Positions 43,473 through 51,806 of a stretch of 64,000 nucleotides of DNA are shown in pieces. The notes beneath the pieces were generated by a model, which was given only the letters and a program-made list of their open reading frames with translations, was not told the DNA's origin and did not search any database. Source of the stretch: Nocardioides guangzhouensis (GTDB lineage: Bacteria > Actinomycetota > Actinomycetes > Propionibacteriales > Nocardioidaceae). Both the position numbers and the translations under genes were made by a program. The stretch covers positions 22,475-86,474 of the forward strand of contig NZ_SDKM01000015.1 of NCBI RefSeq assembly GCF_004519545.1, given 5' to 3'. The stretch's first letter is position 1; each line of letters starts with the position of its first letter.

Positions 43473-45272
43473 CTAGCGCGTGTAGAGCGCGGCCACCTCG
43501 TCGCGGAACTCGCGCATGACGACCGACCGCTTGAGCTTGAGGCTCGGCGTGAGCTGTCCGCCCTCCTCGGTCCAGTCGTCGGGGAGGATCACGAACTTCC
43601 GGATCGCCTCGGCCTGGGACACCGCCTTGTTGGCGTCCTCGACCGCGGTCTCGATCGCCGCTCGGAGGTCGGCGTCGTCGACGTGGTCGGCCACGCTGCC
43701 GCTCTTGCCGTGCTCGGCGGCCCAGGCGGGGAAGGACTCGGGATCGATCGTGACCAGCGCCGCGATGAACGGCTGGCCGTCGCCGACCACCATGCACTGG
43801 CTCACCAGCAGGTGGGCGCGCAGCCGGTCCTCGAGCACGGCGGGAGCGACGTTCTTGCCGCCGGCGGTCACGAGGATCTCCTTCTTGCGTCCGGTGATCC
43901 GCACGAACCCCTCGTCGTCGACCTCGCCCACGTCGCCGGTGTGGAACCAGCCGTCGCGGTCCAGCGCCTCGCCAGTGGCCGTCTCGTTGCCCCTGTAGCC
44001 GGCGAACACCTGGCCGCCGCGGACCAGCAGCTCGCCGTCGTCGGCGATCCGGACGGCGGTGCCGGGCAACGGACGTCCGACTGTGCCGACCTTGTTCGCG
44101 TCGGGGAGGTTCACGGTCACCGCGGCCGTGGTCTCGGTGAGGCCGTAGCCCTCGAGGACGGTCAGCCCGATCCCGCGGTAGAAGTGGCCGAGCCGCTCGC
44201 CGAGCGGGGCGCCGCCGGAGACGGCGTACGTGCAGCGCCCGCCGAGCGTGGCGCGCAGCTTCGCGTACACGAGCCGGTCGAACAGGGCGTGCTCCGCACG
44301 GACCCGCAGCGGGACCTTGCCGGTGTCCTTGCCACGGCTCCAGGCGATCGCGGCGTCGGCGGCGCGGTCGAAGATCCGGCCCTTGCCGTCGGCGGCGGCG
44401 CGCTGTGATGCGGTGTTGAAGACCTTCTCGAACACCCGCGGCACGGCCAGGATGAAGGTCGGCCGGAACGCGCCGAGGTCGGCGACGAGGTTCTTGATGT
44501 CGGCCGAGTGCCCGAGGCGGACCCGCGCCTTGATCGCCCCGATCTGGATGATCCGCGCGAACACGTGCGCCAGCGGCAGGAACAGCAGCGTCGACGGCTC
44601 CTCGCCGCCCTCGGTGGAGAACAGCTCGTCGAGCTCGGGCACCGCCACCCCCAGCTCGAACATGAAGTTGGCATGGGTGAGCATGCAGCCCTTGGGCCGG
44701 CCGGTGGTGCCCGAGGTGTAGATCAGCGTGGCGAGGTCGAGCGGCGTGGTGGTGGTGCGGCGCTTCTCGAGGTCGTCGTCCGGCACGTCGGCACCCAGCC
44801 GGGTGAGCACGTCGATGGCGCCGTCGTCGATGGTCCACACGTGGTGGAGGTCGGGGAGGTCGCCGCGCAGGCCGCTGACCCGGGCCAGGTGGTCGGCGCC
44901 CTCGGCGACCACGGCCCTGGCGCCGGAGTCCGAGAGGATCCAGCCGATCTGCTCGGCCGACGAGGTCTCGTAGACGGGGACGGTCACCGCCCCGGCGAAC
45001 CAGATCGCGTAGTCGATCAGGGTCCACTCGTAGCGGGTCTTGGAGATCAGGGCCACGCGGTCGCCGGGCTCGACGCCGGCCGCCACGAGGCCCTTCGCGA
45101 CGGCGACCACCTCCTCGCGGAACCGCTCGGCGGTCACGTCCACCCAGCCGTCGCGGGTGTTGCGGCTGAACACGACCGCATCGGGGTGGTCCGTGGCATT
45201 GCGGACGACGTCGTCGGTGAGGTTGCCGGTGGCGGGGATCTCCACCGACAGGGGGGTCGAGAACTCGCGCAC
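43473..45272 (-). CDS. Long-chain fatty-acid--CoA ligase (AMP-forming)
   Basis: 599 residues, GTG start with AAGGAG 7 bases upstream. The AMP-binding P-loop is YTSGTTGRPKG (about 190), with GYGLTETTAAV, a GWFHTGDVGE motif and an ITGRKKEILVTAGGKNVAP hinge following in the right order. It activates fatty acids to acyl-CoA, for degradation or lipid synthesis. Divergent from the SRPBCC gene across a short promoter region. Confidence 0.94.
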   Translation of the reverse strand: MREFSTPLSVEIPATGNLTDDVVRNATDHPDAVVFSRNTRDGWVDVTAERFREEVVAVAKGLVAAGVEPGDRVALISKTRYEWTLIDYAIWFAGAVTVPVYETSSAEQIGWILSDSGARAVVAEGADHLARVSGLRGDLPDLHHVWTIDDGAIDVLTRLGADVPDDDLEKRRTTTTPLDLATLIYTSGTTGRPKGCMLTHANFMFELGVAVPELDELFSTEGGEEPSTLLFLPLAHVFARIIQIGAIKARVRLGHSADIKNLVADLGAFRPTFILAVPRVFEKVFNTASQRAAADGKGRIFDRAADAAIAWSRGKDTGKVPLRVRAEHALFDRLVYAKLRATLGGRCTYAVSGGAPLGERLGHFYRGIGLTVLEGYGLTETTAAVTVNLPDANKVGTVGRPLPGTAVRIADDGELLVRGGQVFAGYRGNETATGEALDRDGWFHTGDVGEVDDEGFVRITGRKKEILVTAGGKNVAPAVLEDRLRAHLLVSQCMVVGDGQPFIAALVTIDPESFPAWAAEHGKSGSVADHVDDADLRAAIETAVEDANKAVSQAEAIRKFVILPDDWTEEGGQLTPSLKLKRSVVMREFRDEVAALYTR

Positions 45273-45429
45273 GCGTTGCTCCTTGCTACGAACCGGTTCA
45301 CCAGCAGGCTACCGGCGCCGGACGGCGGTCCGGTATCCGGTACGCTCGCTGCTCTCGGGCGCCCGGGCTCCGGTGCCCGATCGGCACGCTGCACGGACCA
45401 AAGCCGCACGGACCACTCCAGGGGACACG

Positions 45430-45870
45430 ATGGCCGAACAGACCACCTCGTCGATCGTCGTCGACGCCGAGCCGTCGGCCGTGATGGCGGTGATCGGTGA
45501 CTTCCCGGCGTACCCCCAGTGGGCCAAGGGCGTGAAGACCGCCGACGTGCGCAGGACCAATCCCGACGGTTCCGCGGACCAGGTGTTCTTCGAGCTCGAC
45601 GTGTCGCCGATCAAGGACGAGTACACCCTCGTCTACGACTGGGACGGTGACCGCCAGGTCACCTGGAAGCTGGTCGAGGGCAAGATGCTGCGCGCCCTGG
45701 ACGGCGCCTATGTCCTGCGCGACCTGGGCAACGGCGCGACCGAGGTGACCTACCGACTCTCCCTCGACGTCTCGATCCCGCTGATCGGCATGCTCAAGCG
45801 CAAGGGCGAGAAGATCCTGATCGACACCGCGCTCAAGGGGCTCAAGAAGCGCGTCGAGTCGCTCGCCTGA
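45430..45870 (+). CDS. SRPBCC (START/polyketide cyclase-like) protein
   Basis: 146 residues from the ATG at 45430. The sequence follows the helix-grip fold: SSIVVDAEPSAVMAVIGDFPAYPQW near the N-terminus, alternating strands, and a C-terminal amphipathic helix ending LKGLKKRVESLA. These proteins bind hydrophobic ligands; no catalytic residues are evident. It lies 20 bases before the ArsA-like ATPase and beside an acyl-CoA ligase, a conserved actinobacterial group, so a lipid-binding role is possible. Confidence 0.85.
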   Translation: MAEQTTSSIVVDAEPSAVMAVIGDFPAYPQWAKGVKTADVRRTNPDGSADQVFFELDVSPIKDEYTLVYDWDGDRQVTWKLVEGKMLRALDGAYVLRDLGNGATEVTYRLSLDVSIPLIGMLKRKGEKILIDTALKGLKKRVESLA

Positions 45871-45890
45871 CGGGGTCCTGGCCCGAGACC

Positions 45891-47060
45891 GTGCGCATCA
45901 TCCTGTTCACCGGCAAGGGCGGCGTCGGCAAGTCCACCGTCGCCGCCAGTACGTCGGCGCTCGCGGCGTCCCGTGGTCAGCGGACGCTGGTCCTCTCCAC
46001 GGACGCGGCCCACTCGCTCGCCGACGCGTTCGGCGCCCGCGTCGGGTCCGAGCCCACCGAGGTGGCGCCCCGGCTCTTCGTCCAGCAGGTCGACGCCCAG
46101 CAGCGCTTCGAGCAGTCGTGGGCGGACATCCAGCGCTACCTCCTCTCGGTCCTCGACGTCGCCGGCGTGGACCCGGTCGCGGCCGAGGAGCTGACCGTGA
46201 TCCCTGGTGCCGAGGAGGTGCTGGCCCTGCTCGAGCTGCGGCTGCACGCGCTCTCCGGTGACTGGGACCTGGTGGTCGTCGACTGTGCCCCGACCGCCGA
46301 GACGCTGCGGCTGCTGGCCCTCCCGGAGGCGCTCGGGTGGTACATGCAGCGCGTGTTCCCGGTCGAGCGGCGGGTGGTCAAGGCGCTCAAGCCGGTGCTG
46401 ACCAGGGCGGCCGGGGTGCCGATGCCCGGCGACTCCGTGTTCGACGCGATCCAGCGGCTGCACGACGAGCTGGACGAGGTGCGCGACCTGCTGGCGGGCC
46501 CCGACTCCAGCGTCCGGCTGGTGCTGACGCCCGAGAGCGTCGTGCTGGCCGAGGCCCGGCGCTCCTTCACGACCCTGTCCCTGTTCGGCTACCGCGTCGA
46601 CGGGGTCGTCGCCAACCGCGTGTTCCCCGAGGCGGAGGGCGACAGCTGGCGCGCCGGCTGGGTGGCGGCGCAGTCGCATGTCCTCGAGGAGGTCGAGCAG
46701 TCGTTCCCGGGCCTGCCGCTGTGGCGCTCGGTCTACCGCGCGGGTGAGCCGGTGGGGGTCGACGCGCTGCGGCAGCTCGCCACCGAGGTCTATGACGGCA
46801 CCGACCCCTTGGCCGCGCCGGCCGGCGACGGGCCGCTGCGGATCACCCGCAACAGCGCGGGCGCGGTGCTGCGGCTGGACCTTCCGTTCGTCACTCGGGG
46901 TGAGGTGGATCTCGCCAGGCACGGCGACGAGCTGGTGGTGACCGTGGGGTCGTATCGTCGGCTGCTGTCCCTGCCGCCGGGCCTGGCCCGGCACCGGGTG
47001 ACCGGGGCCCGGGTGGACGAGGGGGCCCTGCAGGTGCGGTTCGAGGAGAGGAACGGATGA
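45891..47060 (+). CDS. ArsA/Get3-like ATPase
   Basis: 389 residues, GTG start. The deviant Walker A is at the N-terminus (FTGKGGVGKST, 6-16), with STDAAHSLADAFG as switch I-like segment and VVVDCAPTAETLRLLALPEA as the second nucleotide motif. One ATPase domain is followed by a C-terminal strand-rich region (about 310-389) as in the bacterial ArsA_HSP20-type proteins. No arsenic genes are nearby, so it is more likely a Get3-like targeting factor or chaperone than an arsenite pump. It overlaps the next gene by 4 bases. Confidence 0.88.
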   Translation: MRIILFTGKGGVGKSTVAASTSALAASRGQRTLVLSTDAAHSLADAFGARVGSEPTEVAPRLFVQQVDAQQRFEQSWADIQRYLLSVLDVAGVDPVAAEELTVIPGAEEVLALLELRLHALSGDWDLVVVDCAPTAETLRLLALPEALGWYMQRVFPVERRVVKALKPVLTRAAGVPMPGDSVFDAIQRLHDELDEVRDLLAGPDSSVRLVLTPESVVLAEARRSFTTLSLFGYRVDGVVANRVFPEAEGDSWRAGWVAAQSHVLEEVEQSFPGLPLWRSVYRAGEPVGVDALRQLATEVYDGTDPLAAPAGDGPLRITRNSAGAVLRLDLPFVTRGEVDLARHGDELVVTVGSYRRLLSLPPGLARHRVTGARVDEGALQVRFEERNG

Positions 47061-47488
47061 GCGAGACCGGTGGCGGCGGGGACGGGCGGCCGCAGGACCC
47101 CGTGGGATCGGTGACAGAGGAGGCCGCCAAGTTGCTCGGCGCTCTGTCGGGATGGGCCCGCACCCACGGCAGCGAGGCCGGGCAGAACCTCGGGCACGGC
47201 CTGGCCGACGCGTTCCACGAGCTGGACCAGCACATCGCGACCGGGAGCCCCGAGTGCCGCTACTGTCCGGTGTGCCGGGTGGTGCACGTCGTACGCGAGG
47301 GCAGCCCGGAGGTGCGCGCCCACCTGGCGCTCGCCGGGGCCAACCTGATGCAGGCCGCGGCGGCGCTGATGGCGGCGGCCGTGCCGGAGGAGAAGCGCCG
47401 GCAGGGTGGCGTCGAGCGCATCGACCTCGACGACGCGGGTGACGACACGGACTGGGACGGGGACGACGAGTGGCCGGAGGGCGAATGA
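47057..47488 (+). CDS. Small conserved protein with CRYCPVCR motif
   Basis: 143 residues, ATG overlapping the ArsA-like stop (ATGA). A Gly-rich start and a helical region (about 18-60) precede CRYCPVCR (73-80), a likely metal-binding knuckle, then a helix (86-115) and a very acidic tail (DDAGDDTDWDGDDEWPEGE). It resembles the DUF5304-type proteins found beside ArsA and glucokinase in actinobacteria. No function known. Its stop overlaps the ATG of the ROK kinase. Confidence 0.75.
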   Translation: MSETGGGGDGRPQDPVGSVTEEAAKLLGALSGWARTHGSEAGQNLGHGLADAFHELDQHIATGSPECRYCPVCRVVHVVREGSPEVRAHLALAGANLMQAAAALMAAAVPEEKRRQGGVERIDLDDAGDDTDWDGDDEWPEGE

Positions 47489-48429
47489 CCCACACCATCG
47501 GTGTCGACGTCGGTGGCACGAAGATCGCCGCCGGTGTCGTGGACCAGGACGGCCGGGTGGTCGCGAAGACCAAGGTCACCTCGCCGGCCAAGGACCCGGC
47601 GGCCATCGAGACCAGCATCGAGAAGATGGTGGCCGAGCTCCGCGAGAAGCACGAGGTGGCAGCGGTCGGTGTGTCTGCCGCAGGCTTCGTGGACGCCGCC
47701 CGCGCCAAGGTCTACTTCGCGCCCAACATCGCCTGGCGCGACGTCGCGCTCAAGGAGGACCTCGAGGAGCGGGTCGGGCTCCCGGTGGTCGTCGAGAACG
47801 ACGGCAACGCGGCTGCCTGGGGCGAGTTCACGTTCGGGGCCGCCCAGGAGCTCTCCGACGACCTCCTGCTGGTGACCATCGGCACCGGCGTCGGCGGCGG
47901 CGTCGTGATGGACGGGCAGCTCTACCGCGGAACCTTCGGCATCGCCGGCGAGGTCGGACACATCCGGATCGAGCGCGAGGGTCGGCTGTGTGGCTGCGGG
48001 CTGCACGGTTGCCTCGAGCAGTACGCCAGCGGCTCCGCCCTGGTGGCCGACACCCACGACGCCGTACGCCGCGGAGCCGAGGGCGCCGGGCCGCTGCTGG
48101 AGCAGGCCGGGGGAGACGTGGAGCGGATCACCGGCCCGATGATCACGCTCGCCGCGCAGGCCGGCGACCCATTCGCCCAGGAGCGCCTCGCGGTGCTCGG
48201 CGGCTGGCTGGGTGAGGGCGTGGCCACGCTGGTCGCCGTGCTCGACCCCGGCGTGGTCGTCATTGGCGGCGGCGTGAGCGAGGCCGGCGACCTGCTGCTC
48301 GACCCGGTGCGGCGTTCCCTGGAGGCCCATCTCACCGGCGCCGGGCACCGTCCGGTGCCCGAGGTCCGCGCCGCCACCCTGGGCAACGACGCGGGCATGA
48401 TCGGGGCGGCGCACCTCGCGCTGCCCTGA
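47485..48429 (+). CDS. glk: ROK-family glucokinase
   Basis: 314 residues from the ATG at 47485, overlapping the upstream stop (ATGA). N-terminal phosphate loop IGVDVGGTKIAAG, catalytic Asp in VVENDGNAAAWGE, GTGVGGGVVMDG, and the ROK zinc-binding motif CGCGLHGCLEQYASGSAL. It phosphorylates glucose with ATP; in actinobacteria the homologue also has a role in carbon catabolite control. It is the last gene of the SRPBCC-ArsA-CxxC-ROK operon and faces tadG end to end. Confidence 0.92.
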   Translation: MTHTIGVDVGGTKIAAGVVDQDGRVVAKTKVTSPAKDPAAIETSIEKMVAELREKHEVAAVGVSAAGFVDAARAKVYFAPNIAWRDVALKEDLEERVGLPVVVENDGNAAAWGEFTFGAAQELSDDLLLVTIGTGVGGGVVMDGQLYRGTFGIAGEVGHIRIEREGRLCGCGLHGCLEQYASGSALVADTHDAVRRGAEGAGPLLEQAGGDVERITGPMITLAAQAGDPFAQERLAVLGGWLGEGVATLVAVLDPGVVVIGGGVSEAGDLLLDPVRRSLEAHLTGAGHRPVPEVRAATLGNDAGMIGAAHLALP

Positions 48430-48444
48430 GCCCGTTGACGACGG

Positions 48445-50253
48445 TCAGTCGATCATGCGGACGATGCGAGGCCCCACGCCGAAGTAGGTGGTGAGTGCAC
48501 CGCCCGTGCGGCTGGGCAGGGCGTTCGAGTTGAAGAAGATCACCTTCATCGTCTTGATCTGGTTCTGCTCGATCACGATGCCATTGCCGGGCGAGTTCCC
48601 GACCGGGGCGGTGGCCGTGTTCGAACCCTTGACCGACGACGACGCGACGTCCTCGTCGGTCAGGAACGCCGGGCGGAAGTCGATGATGGAGTACTTGTTG
48701 CTGCCGCCATTTGCCGGCTGGACATGAAGGACCGGCACGAAGAAGAACCGCGGGGAGTCGTAGATCGACTCGTCGAGCACCGCGTCCCCGCTGTAGTTCT
48801 TGTCCGCGACGGTGGCCAGGGAGGCCCCGTCGGTGAGGAAGCAGCTGAGCACGTCGTTGTTGATCGAGTAGTTCGTGTTCTGGATCCGGGCAGTGGCGTT
48901 GGACGACGAGCCCCCGGGCCCACAGCCGGGTGTGGTGCTCTCGGTCGTCAGGCGTCCCGGCGTGCTCCCGACCCCGGTGATCATTCCCGCGGTGGCAGCG
49001 AGTGCCGGCAGCCCGGTGTCGGTGTCCACACAGTTGGTGCCGGGCTTCAACCCGGGGTTGGGCAGCCCGCTGGTCACGGCACCGTTGACACCGTTGGAGC
49101 AGGTGCCGCTGGATGTCCACGATGAGTGGACAGTCAGCGTCATCGGCTCCTGCAGGTTGGTGGCCATGTTCATCGCGAGCTGGTCGTTCTGGGAGCTCAC
49201 GTCGGTCCGTGGGAACTTGAGCGTGCCGAAGTTTCCGTCGTTAGACCCCGCATCGCACTCGAGGACCGGCTCGCCGACGCGCAGGGGGATCGACTGGTTC
49301 TTGTCTGACCACAGACCGGTGCTCGAGGTGGCGGTGTCCCGGTTCCAGACCCGGATGTACCAGACCTGCTCGCTGGTCGCCACGGACTGGGGGACGACGA
49401 ATCTGATCGTGTGTGCGCTGTTCCCGCTCGTCGTGTAGTTCACCATGGGAGACAGCGTGTGCGTCGAACCGGTGTCGTCGATGAAGCTCGCGGCCTCGAC
49501 GGGCGCGGCCCCCGAGGCTGGGAAGAAGCCGACCTTGGTGGTGCGAGTCCACGCCTTGCCCGTGAGCATGATCGTGGCGCCAGTCGTGTTCAACGGGATC
49601 TGCGCAGTGTCCGACCCCGTGAGCTCGGTGCCGTTCACTTCCGAGTTGTTCGCGAGCGGCGGGACGGCCACCGGACTGACCTGACCGTTGGCCGGGTCGG
49701 TGATCGTCTGTCGACCGTAGTCACAGGGTGTGACGGCGTAGACGGGGAGCGCCCCCAAGGGGGAGAACACCGCCACCGTGGCACGACCCTGGACGTCGGT
49801 GTTCTCGTTCTCGCAGGGGCCGTCGTCGCCCACGCTGAAGATGCAGGCGAATCCGTTCTCGACCCGCTCCAGGGGCGTGATGACCTGCAGCCCTCCATTT
49901 GCCCACCTGACCTCTCCGTCGGTCAGGTCGCCGTTCGTCAGCTGGGTGTTGCTCGTCACGCAGGCTGTCACCGTGTCCGAGACGCAGGCCCCGTTCCGGT
50001 TGAGCGGTTGGTTCTCGTTCATCGAGAGCCGGACCGCGTCGAGCACCACGCTCGGGATGGTGCCGCTGGTCTGCCCGGTCAGCTGGCCGCCGGCCGACAA
50101 TGCTGCAAAGTCAGCCTGTCCCTGGACGTCGGACTTCCTGGCCATGGCGTTGCCCAGGTCGACAGCGAAAGCTGACAAGCCGATCAGTACGACCGCCAGG
50201 AAGGCGAAGAGGATCGAGTACGCCCCGCGCTCGTCGCGCCGCTTCGATGCCAT
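48445..50253 (-). CDS. TadG-like pilus-associated protein
   Basis: 602 residues from the ATG at 50253, one base after the tadE stop. The N-terminus RRDERGAYSILFAFLAVVLIGLSAFAVDLGNAMARKSDVQGQAD (given only for the pattern DERGA + helix + AVDLG) is the hallmark of TadG/pilus-assembly Flp-related proteins with a class III-like leader. A long secreted region follows with several cysteines (for example NGACVSDTVTAC and FACIFSVGDDGPCEN), beta-rich and Thr/Ser-rich. TadG usually helps anchor or assemble the pilus. It is 5 kb from the main tad operon. Confidence 0.88.
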   Translation of the reverse strand: MASKRRDERGAYSILFAFLAVVLIGLSAFAVDLGNAMARKSDVQGQADFAALSAGGQLTGQTSGTIPSVVLDAVRLSMNENQPLNRNGACVSDTVTACVTSNTQLTNGDLTDGEVRWANGGLQVITPLERVENGFACIFSVGDDGPCENENTDVQGRATVAVFSPLGALPVYAVTPCDYGRQTITDPANGQVSPVAVPPLANNSEVNGTELTGSDTAQIPLNTTGATIMLTGKAWTRTTKVGFFPASGAAPVEAASFIDDTGSTHTLSPMVNYTTSGNSAHTIRFVVPQSVATSEQVWYIRVWNRDTATSSTGLWSDKNQSIPLRVGEPVLECDAGSNDGNFGTLKFPRTDVSSQNDQLAMNMATNLQEPMTLTVHSSWTSSGTCSNGVNGAVTSGLPNPGLKPGTNCVDTDTGLPALAATAGMITGVGSTPGRLTTESTTPGCGPGGSSSNATARIQNTNYSINNDVLSCFLTDGASLATVADKNYSGDAVLDESIYDSPRFFFVPVLHVQPANGGSNKYSIIDFRPAFLTDEDVASSSVKGSNTATAPVGNSPGNGIVIEQNQIKTMKVIFFNSNALPSRTGGALTTYFGVGPRIVRMID

Positions 50254-50254
50254 C

Positions 50255-50671
50255 TCAGGGCGCCAGACATGCGTCGTCGGCGGCGTCGGACTGCTCGTCC
50301 ACCTCCATGTGGGCGGTGTACGCGCGGGTGACGGTCGCCGGCACACCGGGGATCAGGCTCAGGAGCTCGGCGTCGGACGTGACCGTGACGGTGATGTTGT
50401 CGCCGACCGAGAGACCTGAGGGGGCCGTGCTGAGGCCGACGCTGCCGGTCATCTGCGGCGCGAAGTCCGTGGCGAGGTCGTCTTGGCCACCCCAGCAGTC
50501 GCCCACCACGACCCGCCGGGCCACCTCGCGGGCAGCCGTGTTCGTCGACTCGGCGGTGAAGAAGTACCAGCCGAACTGGATGATGCCCATGACGATGGCC
50601 GCGAAGATCGGGAAGATCAGTGCGAACTCGATGACGGCAGAGCCGTCCTCGTCCCTGTGCCGTCTACGCAT
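50255..50671 (-). CDS. tadE: TadE-like pseudopilin
   Basis: 138 residues. The leader RRRHRDEDGSAVIEFALIFPIF matches the TadE motif (cleavage after G, E at +5), followed by a hydrophobic helix to about residue 38. The rest is a small extracytoplasmic domain with an unpaired pair of Cys (GDCWGG and DDACLAP). Minor pseudopilin of the Tad machine. It forms a two-gene operon with tadG. No separate tadF is seen. Confidence 0.9.
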   Translation of the reverse strand: MRRRHRDEDGSAVIEFALIFPIFAAIVMGIIQFGWYFFTAESTNTAAREVARRVVVGDCWGGQDDLATDFAPQMTGSVGLSTAPSGLSVGDNITVTVTSDAELLSLIPGVPATVTRAYTAHMEVDEQSDAADDACLAP

Positions 50672-50852
50672 CCTGAGCCCCTCCTCCGCAGAGGTATCCG
50701 TCCCCCGTTGCTTGCCACGAATGGCGAGACGAGTCTAGGTATCGGCGAGCGCCAATAAACCCCTCCGGACAAGAATCATCCGATTGGTGAGCGGTGGTAG
50801 TCATATAGGGTCATCGGTCACCCGTGTACCCCGATGCGCCAGAATGTGGCGC

Positions 50853-51806
50853 GTGGGTGAACAGGTCTGGATCGGTGTGGACGTCGGCGGCACCAAGGTG
50901 CTGGCCGGTGTCGTCGACGACGAGGGGCGGGTGCGCCGCACGGCCCTCCGCCGTACTCCGGGCCGCCGCGTCGACGTACGCATGGTCGAGGACGCGCTGA
51001 CCGAAGCCGTCGAGGAGGCGGCAGGAGACGCCGAGGTGCTCGGCGTCGGTGTCGCCGCGGCGGGATTCGTCGACGCCGACGGTGAGCGGGTGATGTTCGC
51101 GCCGCACCTGCCCTGGGAGGACTCGCCACTGCGCGAGGTGCTGGCTGACCGCTGGGGCGTGCCTGTGGTCCTCGAGAACGATGCGACCGCAGCTACGCAC
51201 GCTGAGGCGACGTACGGCGCGGCTCGCGGCGCTCGGGACGTCGTCGTCGTCACGCTTGGGACGGGGATCGGAGGCGGCCTGCTGCTCGACGGTTGTTTGC
51301 ACCGAGGTCGCAACGGCATGGCTGGCGAGTTCGGCCACATGCAGGTCGTGCCCGGCGGGCTGGCCTGCGAGTGCGGCGGCTATGGATGCTGGGAGCAGTA
51401 CTCGTCGGGCAGCGCACTGGTGCGCTTCGTCCGTGAGCGCCTCGGGATCCGGCCCACGGTCCTGGAGGACATGTGCCAGGGGAACCCGGCGCTGCTCACC
51501 GGCCCGATGGTGACCGACGCCGCGGGTGACGGCGACCTCCTGGCACACGAGGCGTTCCAGCACGTGGGTGACTGGTTGGGCGTCGGCGTCGCGAACCTGG
51601 TCGCCGCGTTCGACCCTGACTGTGTGGTTATCGGCGGCGGGGTCTCGGCGGCGGGTGACCGGCTGCTGGACCCGGCCCGCACCGCCCTCGAGCGCACGCT
51701 GGTCGGGGCCGCGAGGAGGGAGATCCCGCCCGTGCTGCCGGCAACCCTCGGCCCCGGGGCCGGGCTGGTCGGCGCCGCCGACCTCGCGCGTCAGACCCGG
51801 CGGTAG
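50853..51806 (+). CDS. Second ROK-family sugar kinase
   Basis: 317 residues from the GTG at 50853; an ATG at 50844 is an alternative. WIGVDVGGTKVLAG, VVLENDATAATHAEA, GTGIGGGLLLDG and CECGGYGCWEQYSSGSAL give the complete ROK kinase set, including zinc ligands. It is closely similar in pattern to the ROK glucokinase at 47485 and probably arose by duplication; substrate may be glucose or another hexose. Divergent from tadE across a 180-bp gap and overlapping the end of the opposite gene by 16 bases. Confidence 0.88.
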   Translation: MGEQVWIGVDVGGTKVLAGVVDDEGRVRRTALRRTPGRRVDVRMVEDALTEAVEEAAGDAEVLGVGVAAAGFVDADGERVMFAPHLPWEDSPLREVLADRWGVPVVLENDATAATHAEATYGAARGARDVVVVTLGTGIGGGLLLDGCLHRGRNGMAGEFGHMQVVPGGLACECGGYGCWEQYSSGSALVRFVRERLGIRPTVLEDMCQGNPALLTGPMVTDAAGDGDLLAHEAFQHVGDWLGVGVANLVAAFDPDCVVIGGGVSAAGDRLLDPARTALERTLVGAARREIPPVLPATLGPGAGLVGAADLARQTRR

